Part shown: in pieces, positions 40,968 through 46,197 of the stretch
Layout of the letters: each line of letters opens with the position of its first letter
Position numbering within the stretch: the stretch's first letter is position 1
From: an uncultured Bacteroidales bacterium
GTDB lineage: Bacteria > Bacteroidota > Bacteroidia > Bacteroidales > Muribaculaceae
Assembly: GCA_902776835.1 (NCBI GenBank)
Contig: CACYRK010000033.1
Location: 1-46,197 of the forward strand
DNA: 46,197 bases
Direction of reading: 5' to 3'
Made by a program: the position numbers and the translations under genes
Notes under the pieces: model-generated
Databases searched by the model: none
What the model was told of the DNA's origin: nothing
Seen by the model: only the letters and a program-made list of their open reading frames with translations

Positions 40968-41924
40968 ATGAAAAACGTGCTAATTATTGGCTCTACTGGC
41001 CAAATAGGCAGTGAGCTGACTATGAAACTGAGAAGCATTTACAAAAGCGGCAACATCGTGGCCGGTTACATCCCCGGAGCAGAGCCGAAGGGCGAACTCG
41101 CCGAGAGCGGACCGTCGATGATTGTCGACATCACCAATGCTCAGCAAATTGCCGATGCAGTGAAAAAATACAACATCGACACCATCTACAATCTTGCCGC
41201 CCTGCTTAGCGCTGTGGCCGAGAACAAGCCTCAACTGGCGTGGAAAATCGGCATCGGCGGCTTGATGAACACCCTGGAAGTCGCGCGCGAATATGGCTGC
41301 GCCGTCTTCACGCCGAGTTCCATCGGCTCTTTCGGCCCCAACGCTCCTAAGGACGGCACTCCGCAAGACACCATCCAGCAACCACGCACCATGTACGGCG
41401 TTACAAAGGTGAGCGGCGAGTTGCTCAGCAACTACTATGCACTGAAGTTTGGCGTCGACACACGCTCGGTGCGCTTCCCGGGACTCATCTCCTACGTCAC
41501 ACCGCCGGGTGGCGGAACCACCGACTATGCCGTCGACATCTACTACTACGCCGTGCAGGGCAAGAAATTCATCTGCCCCATCAAGGCTGGCACGTTCATG
41601 GACATGATGTACATGCCCGACGCACTGCGAGCAGCCATCGAGATTATGGAGGCCGACCCCTCGCATCTCGTGCACCGCAACTCGTTTAACATCGCATCGA
41701 TGAGTTTCGACCCCGAGATTATCTACAACAAAATCAAGGAGTACGTGCCCGACTTCGAGATGGAGTATCAGGTCGACCCGCTGCGCCAGTCTATTGCCGA
41801 CAGTTGGCCCAACCGCCTCGACGACACCTGCGCACGCATGGAGTGGGGATGGAATCCCGAGTATGACCTCGACGCCATGACGCGCGACATGCTCGAGAAA
41901 CTCCGCGTGAAATTCGGCATGTAA
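40968..41924 (+). CDS. SDR-type L-threonine 3-dehydrogenase (318 aa)
   Basis: An extended short-chain dehydrogenase. The NAD-binding loop GSTGQIG is at residues 8-14 and the catalytic Y143-x3-K147 is in MYGVTKVSGE, with FTPSSIGSFGP before it. The length and the blocks RFPGLISYVTPPGGGTTDYAVDIYY and FICPIKAGTFMDMMYMPDALRA are those of UDP-glucose-epimerase-like threonine dehydrogenases, as opposed to the zinc-dependent Tdh of E. coli. It oxidises threonine to 2-amino-3-ketobutyrate, the substrate of the divergent Kbl. The two make a threonine-to-glycine pathway. A hairpin at 41943-41975 follows. Confidence 0.93.
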   Translation: MKNVLIIGSTGQIGSELTMKLRSIYKSGNIVAGYIPGAEPKGELAESGPSMIVDITNAQQIADAVKKYNIDTIYNLAALLSAVAENKPQLAWKIGIGGLMNTLEVAREYGCAVFTPSSIGSFGPNAPKDGTPQDTIQQPRTMYGVTKVSGELLSNYYALKFGVDTRSVRFPGLISYVTPPGGGTTDYAVDIYYYAVQGKKFICPIKAGTFMDMMYMPDALRAAIEIMEADPSHLVHRNSFNIASMSFDPEIIYNKIKEYVPDFEMEYQVDPLRQSIADSWPNRLDDTCARMEWGWNPEYDLDAMTRDMLEKLRVKFGM

Positions 41925-41942
41925 TTCGTAGCACTAACCATA

Positions 41943-41975
41943 ATGGCCACCGGCAGCAACCCCGTCGGTGGCCAT
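41943..41975 (+). terminator. Hairpin after threonine dehydrogenase
   Basis: ATGGCCACCG (41943-41952) pairs perfectly with CGGTGGCCAT (41966-41975) over a 13-nt loop. It lacks a strong T-run. Confidence 0.6.
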
Positions 41976-41999
41976 CATTGTATCCGTCCAAAACCTCCC

Positions 42000-42151
42000 A
42001 TTCGTTGGAAAAAGTGTATCGACCCCGCCATTATTCGTTGGAAAAAGTGTATCAGTGTAGCCATTATTCGTTGGAAAAAGTGTATCGAAATCCAATTATT
42101 CGTTGGAAAAAGTGTGTCAATATAGTGATTATTCGTTGGAAAAAGTGTATC
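42000..42151. repeat. Five phased 21-bp direct repeats before ATPase 2
   Basis: Copies start at 42000, 42033, 42066, 42098 and 42131, giving steps of 33, 33, 32 and 33 bp. Each reads ATTCGTTGG, AAAAAG, TGTATC in order; copy 4 has TGTGTC. Spacers are 11-12 bp and differ. The fifth copy runs into the ATPase promoter: its last TATC is the first half of the -7 element TATCTTTG (42148-42155). No cas genes are nearby and the spacers are far too short for CRISPR. Confidence 0.95.
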
Positions 42152-42155
42152 TTTG
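42148..42155 (+). promoter_or_regulatory. -7 element of DUF4143 ATPase 2, overlapped by the last repeat
   Basis: TATCTTTG matches TAnnTTTG and overlaps the end of the fifth 21-bp repeat. The ATG at 42177 follows after 21 bp, the same distance as for ATPase 1. No clear -33 is present, so activation by a repeat-binding protein is possible. Confidence 0.6.
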
Positions 42156-42176
42156 CGGCGTAAATTCGTAATAACT

Positions 42177-43619
42177 ATGCTGAAAAGAAAAATACAAGAC
42201 ACTCTTAACCAGTGGAAAAGCACCGCAGGGCATAAGCCGTTGGTGATTATGGGCATCCGCCAATGTGGTAAAACGTTCATTGCACAGCATTTTGCTGCGG
42301 CAAATTACAAGAACGTTATATACATCAATTTTGTCAAACAGCCTGAGATGGTTAACGCGTTTTTGGGCTCAAAAGATGTTGACTCGATTTTGCTTAATCT
42401 TTCCGCGCAAATTACAGGTGTAACATTCACTCCAGGCAACACATGCTTCATCTTTGATGAGATTCAAGAATGCCTTGAGGCGCGGACTTCGCTTAAGTTT
42501 TTCAATGAGGATGGTCGTTTCGATGTGATTGCCACTGGCTCGCTGCTGGGTGTGCAGGGATATGGTAATTACCTTAGAAAACAGCATCGGAAAATGATTG
42601 GGGAAAAGGAGGCTGAAATCACCTCGATTCCAGTTGGTTCTGAATACATTATAGAAATGTATCCTTTGGATTTTGAGGAATTTCTTTGGGCAAATGGCAT
42701 AAATACAGAGGTCATAGATGCTCTTTCGAAGTGCTTTAACGAGGAAACACCTGTGCCTGCTGGCATACACGATGCAATGAAGAGACTCTTAAACCTTTAT
42801 GTTGCCGTTGGTGGGTTGCCTGAGGCCGTCAATACGTTCCTCAAAACCAAAAATATGAATGAAGTCAGCAAGACTTATCAGCCGATTTTGGCAGAGTATT
42901 GTGATGATATGGTGAAATATGCCCCCGACAAAGATAAACCATATATCCGCGAGTGCTTCAATTCTATACCTAAGCAGTTGGCCAAAGAAAACAAGAAGTT
43001 CCAGTACAGCAAGGTTAAAACAACCGGCCGTAGCGGTATGTATGCTGGCTCGCTCCAATGGCTGGAGGATGCAGGTGTGATTTGCCGTTGTTACAACACC
43101 GACATCACAGGGCTTCCGATTGAGGGCAATGCAAAAGATAATGTGTTTAAGGTGTATATGGCCGACATTGGACTGCTTACCCAGATGCTTGGAGAAGGCA
43201 CTCGTGCCGATATTCTGCAAGGGAATCTTGGTGGCTTCAAAGGCGCCATTTACGAAAATCTGATGGCGGATACGCTTCACAAGAAAGGCCAAAAGTTGTA
43301 TTATTTCCAAAAGGATTCTGGATTGGAGTTGGACTTCATTGTACGCATGAATGGTGAGTGTGTGCCAATTGAGGTAAAGGCAAAGTCTGCAAAGGCTAAA
43401 AGTGCGAAAACTGTATTGAATCATCCTGAAAAATATAATGTAAGGCAAATTATCAAGTTCGGCGACTATAACATAGGGCGGGAAGGCAAGTTGCTGACAC
43501 TCCCAAACTATATGCAGTTTCTTCTTAATTTTGATCCTGAAGAGATAATCTTGGAACCGATTGATCCTGACTCGATAAACTCAATGGCAAGGGAGTTTTT
43601 AACCCAAATCGGTCATTAG
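42177..43619 (+). CDS. AAA_14 / DUF4143 ATPase 2 (480 aa)
   Basis: Walker A is GIRQCGKT (residues 26-33) and Walker B is FIFDEIQ with D94-E95. The DUF4143 half has YVAVGGLPEAV, FSTVG-type blocks replaced by VYMADIGLLTQMLG, and GAIYENLMADTLH. The C-terminal nuclease-like core is complete: LELDFIVR with D386, then PIEVKAK with E399 and K401. It differs in this from ATPase 1, whose core is degraded. The two share architecture but little sequence. The role of this family is unknown. ATG at 42177 is chosen over TTG at 42153, which lies within the -7 element. The final codons T-Q-I-G-H-stop are encoded by the left terminal repeat of a MITE-like element. Confidence 0.92.
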   Translation: MLKRKIQDTLNQWKSTAGHKPLVIMGIRQCGKTFIAQHFAAANYKNVIYINFVKQPEMVNAFLGSKDVDSILLNLSAQITGVTFTPGNTCFIFDEIQECLEARTSLKFFNEDGRFDVIATGSLLGVQGYGNYLRKQHRKMIGEKEAEITSIPVGSEYIIEMYPLDFEEFLWANGINTEVIDALSKCFNEETPVPAGIHDAMKRLLNLYVAVGGLPEAVNTFLKTKNMNEVSKTYQPILAEYCDDMVKYAPDKDKPYIRECFNSIPKQLAKENKKFQYSKVKTTGRSGMYAGSLQWLEDAGVICRCYNTDITGLPIEGNAKDNVFKVYMADIGLLTQMLGEGTRADILQGNLGGFKGAIYENLMADTLHKKGQKLYYFQKDSGLELDFIVRMNGECVPIEVKAKSAKAKSAKTVLNHPEKYNVRQIIKFGDYNIGREGKLLTLPNYMQFLLNFDPEEIILEPIDPDSINSMAREFLTQIGH

Positions 43620-43790
43620 AAATTAAGTCAGAACAGAATTAGTTTTGAGGGTATTGCTGTTACTGAAATCGAAGGCATAGCCGACTATGGCGAGATTTCA
43701 ATAGCGGCAAGACTCCAAAACAAAACTGTTATGGTATAATTAGGAAATAAAAATAACATAATACCGTTCTAATGACCGATTTGGGTTTAA
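43598..43790. mobile_element. MITE-like fold-back element (copy 2)
   Basis: About 193 bp. Terminal inverted repeats of 24 bp (43598-43621 and 43767-43790) match at 22 positions, with the common core CCCAAATCGGTCATTAGAA. The interior is a long imperfect palindrome: GTTTTG near 43642 against CAAAAC near 43715, TGAAATC against GATTTCA, and GGCATAG against CTATGGC at the centre. A 19-bp core (43728-43746) is identical to copy 1 at 3894-3912. There is no transposase, so movement would need help from elsewhere. The left repeat contains the stop codon of ATPase 2. Confidence 0.8.
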
Positions 43791-43852
43791 AACAATAACT
43801 CCGCAACTATGTTTGCAGCGGGATTTTGGCTATGCAATAATTATGGCGCTGA

Positions 43853-43884
43853 TTTGGTGGCGTGGCGTTTTCTTTATAACTTTG
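43853..43884 (+). promoter_or_regulatory. Promoter of murF
   Basis: TTTG (43853-43856), 20 bp, TAACTTTG (43877-43884): full consensus. The ATG at 43948 follows after 63 bp. Confidence 0.85.
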
Positions 43885-43947
43885 CAGGCAGGTGCGATGC
43901 GTGCACATCATCGTGTCGTGCGCCACTAAACTGAAAATTCTATAAAT

Positions 43948-45273
43948 ATGGATATTAAAGAGTTATACGACTTCTATAAGCAACATCCTGTCGTCACTAC
44001 CGACAGCCGCGACTGCCCGGAGGGCAGCATTTTCATCGCCTTGAAGGGCGAGTCGTTCGACGGCAACCAGTTTGCCGCCCAGGCACTCGACAAGGGGTGC
44101 GCTCTGGCCGTGGTCAGCGACCGCGCCGTGATCGACACCTATGTGGCAGGCGGTGGCGATGCGGCGCGCATGATGCTCGTCGACGACACGCTGCAGACGT
44201 TCAAAGACCTGGCGCGGGAACACCGCCGACAGTTCAACATCCCCGTGGTGGGCATCACCGGCACCAATGGCAAGACGACCACCAAGGAACTGGTGCTCGC
44301 CGTGCTCAGCCAGCGCTACCGCGTGATGGCTACCGAGGGCAACTTCAACAACGACGTGGGCGTGCCAAAGACACTGTTGCGACTCAACGGCGACCATGAG
44401 ATTGCCGTGGTGGAGATGGGAGCCAGCCATCCGGGCGACATCAAGACGCTCGCCGAGACGGCCGAGCCCACCTGCGGCTTGATCACCAATGTGGGCAAGG
44501 CGCACCTGCTGGGATTCGGCTCATTAGAGGGCGTAATACATACCAAGGGCGAACTCTACGACAACCTGGCTTCGCGCCCCGACTCGGTGATTTTCGTCAA
44601 CATCGACAATGAGCATCTGCGCGGCATCGTGCCGCCGGGCACCGACACGGTGGCTTACAGCCATGTGGCCGACAATCCGCAGGCTGCCGTGCAAGGCGAG
44701 GTGGTGGCCTGTGACCCCTTCTTGCGTCTGCGCTGGCGCCGCGCCGGCGGTGAGTGGCACGAGGTGGCCACGCAACTCATTGGCAGTTACAACATCGACA
44801 ATGCGCTGGCAGCCGTTACCGTGGGCCTGCACTTCGATGTGGCACCCGCCGACATCGATGCAGCACTGTGCAATTACACGCCGCGCAACAATCGCTCGCA
44901 ACTCACCGACACCGAGCATAACCACCTCATCGTCGACGCGTATAACGCCAATCCCACCTCGATGCGTGCCGCACTCGACAATTTCAGCCTGATGCAGGTG
45001 AGTCCCAAGATGGCGATCATAGGCGAGATGCGCGAGTTGGGCGACAGCAGCGCACTCGAGCATCGCCAACTGGTGGAGTTGCTGCAGCAATGTGCCTTCG
45101 ACGTGGTGTGGCTTGTGGGCGAGGAGTTTGACGGCATCGAGTGCCCGTTCCGCAAGTTCCGCGACGTGGACCAGGTGAAGGCGGCCATCACCGCCCAGGC
45201 ACCTCAGGGCTACTACATCCTCATCAAGGGCTCCAACGGCAACCGCCTCTTCCAACTCCCCGAACTGCTGTAG
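43948..45273 (+). CDS. murF: UDP-N-acetylmuramoyl-tripeptide--D-alanyl-D-alanine ligase MurF (441 aa)
   Basis: A Mur ligase. The N-terminal MurF-type domain has TDSRDCPEGSIFIALKGESFDGN. The ATP-binding loop GTNGKTT is at residues 105-111. The central domain includes EMGASHPGDIKTLAETAEP and ITNVGKAHLLGFGSLEGV, both typical of MurF, not MurE. The C-terminal domain has VDAYNANPTSMRAALDNF and IGEMRELGDSS, and ends in LIKGSNGNRLFQL. It adds D-Ala-D-Ala to the UDP-MurNAc-tripeptide in the cytoplasm, finishing the peptidoglycan precursor. It has its own promoter and stands outside any dcw cluster, with no other mur gene in the window. Confidence 0.96.
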   Translation: MDIKELYDFYKQHPVVTTDSRDCPEGSIFIALKGESFDGNQFAAQALDKGCALAVVSDRAVIDTYVAGGGDAARMMLVDDTLQTFKDLAREHRRQFNIPVVGITGTNGKTTTKELVLAVLSQRYRVMATEGNFNNDVGVPKTLLRLNGDHEIAVVEMGASHPGDIKTLAETAEPTCGLITNVGKAHLLGFGSLEGVIHTKGELYDNLASRPDSVIFVNIDNEHLRGIVPPGTDTVAYSHVADNPQAAVQGEVVACDPFLRLRWRRAGGEWHEVATQLIGSYNIDNALAAVTVGLHFDVAPADIDAALCNYTPRNNRSQLTDTEHNHLIVDAYNANPTSMRAALDNFSLMQVSPKMAIIGEMRELGDSSALEHRQLVELLQQCAFDVVWLVGEEFDGIECPFRKFRDVDQVKAAITAQAPQGYYILIKGSNGNRLFQLPELL

Positions 45274-45351
45274 AAATAACATCTCTGTCCGGTTAAAGTC
45301 TAAGGGATATTGCAGTTTTGTTTTTGGCGCACATCGATAGCCGCCTGTAGG

Positions 45352-45369
45352 GACGCGCCATGGCGCGTC
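45352..45369. repeat. 18-bp perfect palindrome GACGCGCCATGGCGCGTC
   Basis: Self-complementary over 18 bp in the murF-tRNA spacer. It is more GC-rich than its surroundings and is not within a credible ORF. Confidence 0.85.
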
Positions 45370-45384
45370 GTGCGTGATGAAAAT

Positions 45385-45413
45385 GATGAAAAAAGGACCG
45401 TCCCCTTTTCATC
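45385..45413. repeat. GGACCGTCCC-type hairpin (family member 2)
   Basis: GATGAAAA plus GG (45385-45396, with two extra A) pairs with CCTTTTCATC (45404-45413) around ACCGTCC. The loop and adjacent bases match the hairpin at 35264-35294. The rest of 45274-45639 contains no convincing gene. Confidence 0.7.
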
Positions 45414-45639
45414 AGTCAACTGCTACACTTGGAATCCGAAAAAGATTGGACAAAGGTGCTGCAAGACGCCGAGCCCCCCGAGAACCATCGCTTTTCGACT
45501 GAGGGGACTTACTTTTTCAAAAAAACATCCGCAACGCCTGTTTATCGGAATTGCGGACGCCTAATTCACGCAATTTCAACTTTTAGCGTACAGTAAGTAA
45601 TATAAAATAACTATAGCCGCTATATGCTATAAGGGCATA

Positions 45640-45676
45640 AAAAAAGCAAGCAACCATCACGGTTGCTTGCTTTTTT
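45640..45676 (-). terminator. Bidirectional intrinsic terminator after tRNA-Ala
   Basis: A 16-bp perfect stem: AAAAAAGCAAGCAACC (45640-45655) with its complement at 45661-45676, over the loop ATCAC. A- and T-runs at both ends let it work on either strand. It begins one base beyond the tRNA-Ala gene. Confidence 0.9.
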
Positions 45677-45677
45677 G

Positions 45678-45750
45678 TGGAGCACAGCGGACTCGAACCG
45701 CTTACCTCAACACTGCCAGTGTTGCGCTCTACCAGATGAGCTAGTGCCCC
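45678..45750 (-). tRNA. tRNA-Ala (anticodon GGC)
   Basis: The minus strand folds as a 73-nt class I tRNA. The acceptor stem GGGGCAC pairs with GTGCTCC and has the G3-U70 pair that identifies alanine tRNAs. The anticodon arm CAACA-CTGGCAG-TGTTG gives GGC. The T-arm has GGTTCGAGTCC. The discriminator is A, and CCA is not encoded, unlike the tRNA-Leu at 313-397. Confidence 0.96.
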
Positions 45751-45761
45751 AATAGCGGCTG

Positions 45762-45791
45762 CAAAGTTACAACGAAATTTTGAATGCACAA
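45762..45791 (-). promoter_or_regulatory. Promoter of tRNA-Ala
   Basis: On the minus strand TTG (45789-45791), 19 bp, TAACTTTG (45762-45769), 11 bp before the tRNA 5' end. Confidence 0.65.
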
Positions 45792-45877
45792 GCGTTTTGT
45801 CCATTTTTTTTGAAAAAAGTGAATCAAACAACTCGTCAAACAACTCATCCAAGTCTTCGCTGCCGCTAACAATAGCC

Positions 45878-46197
45878 TTAATGGCCCGCACCGCCGCAGT
45901 CCGGACAAGTCATTTTGCCAGAGCCTTTCTTTCCGCCCATCGGAGGATAGTTAGGCAGGCTTATATATCCGCTTCCACCACAACGGCCGCACCCTACTGG
46001 CATGTCGCCTCCGAAGTAGAATCCACGTCCGCCGCACTTGCTGCATGTCACTTTTCCGGTGCCCTTGCAACGTGGGCAGATTGAACCTTCTATGGTTGCC
46101 GTGATTACGTTGGTGATTTCATCGCAAGTAAGTTTTATGGCGCCATTCTTGCTGCCGCCGTCGTTTGCGGGGCAGTTGACCATCAACTTGTTGCCTT
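45878..46197 (-). CDS. DnaJ-type cysteine-rich zinc-finger protein, partial
   Basis: The frame is open to the right edge of the window, so the start lies outside; an ATG at 46183 is available but not clearly the start. Four C-x-x-C-x-G-x-G-type units appear: CPRCKGTGKV, CSKCGGRGF, CGRCGGSGYI and CPDCGGAGH, the last at the very C-terminus. This is the zinc-binding pattern of the DnaJ central domain, here without a visible J-domain. The order of units and the glycine-rich linkers suggest a stand-alone cysteine-rich protein. Upstream residues (NCPANDGGSKNGAIKLTCDEITN) form no domain that I recognise. Confidence 0.75.
   Translation of the reverse strand, partial: GNKLMVNCPANDGGSKNGAIKLTCDEITNVITATIEGSICPRCKGTGKVTCSKCGGRGFYFGGDMPVGCGRCGGSGYISLPNYPPMGGKKGSGKMTCPDCGGAGH

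Noticed and set aside
42000..42151. Regularly spaced repeats resembling a CRISPR array
   Set aside because: Units are 21 bp with spacers of only 11-12 bp, the last unit overlaps a promoter, and there are no cas genes.
45310..45564. 84-residue ORF after murF
   Set aside because: It spans two palindromic repeats, has no ribosome-binding site and shows no protein-like pattern.

Overview
The window looks like a chromosomal segment of a gut-type Bacteroidales bacterium, probably near Muribaculaceae or Prevotellaceae (inference). The evidence is SusC/SusD outer-membrane uptake genes, many lipoproteins with acidic residues after the lipobox cysteine, a FeoA-FeoB fusion, DUF1573, DUF4249 and DUF4143 genes, and at least ten promoters of the Bacteroidetes type (TTTG or TTG, about 20 bp, then TAnnTTTG). 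No rRNA, phage, plasmid or CRISPR locus is visible.

Layout. 1-6.2 kb: tRNA-Leu(CAG), two secreted proteins of unknown function, a 25-bp tandem array, a tyrosine/glutamine-rich low-complexity protein paired with a TerB-like protein, an M48 lipoprotein protease and a PLP aminotransferase. 6.6-12.9 kb: a SusC-SusD-DUF5012-lipid-binding-lipoprotein operon that resembles known SusCD oligopeptide importers. 13-17 kb: an unknown exported protein, a DUF218 protein and, on the other strand, feoAB for ferrous iron uptake behind a 20-bp perfect palindrome. 17.1-18.6 kb: a first AAA_14/DUF4143 ATPase behind two 42-bp palindromic repeats. 18.7-26.4 kb: a co-directional housekeeping block: mutS, a U32/TrhP-like protein, two DUF1573 proteins, meaB, an unknown exported protein and a Nudix protein.

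26.4-31.4 kb: an accessory segment holding a broken DUF4160 gene, DUF2442, and a lipoprotein/TonB-receptor/DUF4249 transport operon. It ends in a shrunken, in-frame copy of the Nudix gene's tail, so it may be an insertion or a duplication product. 31.6-35.2 kb: a large leucine-rich-repeat protein with dockerin-like repeats and an overlapping, out-of-frame SUMF1-fold ORF. 35.5-42 kb: the three [FeFe]-hydrogenase maturases (hydF, hydG, hydE) with kbl, and divergent threonine dehydrogenase. A 172-bp nested inverted-repeat structure lies just upstream of hydG. 42-43.8 kb: a second DUF4143 ATPase behind five regularly spaced 21-bp repeats; its stop codon lies inside the terminal inverted repeat of a MITE-like element. 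43.9-46.2 kb: murF, palindromic repeats, tRNA-Ala(GGC) and a partial DnaJ-type zinc-finger protein.

The most unusual signals are the two unrelated repeat arrays, each abutting the promoter of a DUF4143 ATPase; the structured element before hydG; the MITE-like family; and the Nudix remnant at the edge of the 26-31 kb segment. Motif positions were read by eye. Family names come from memory of conserved domains, without a database search.
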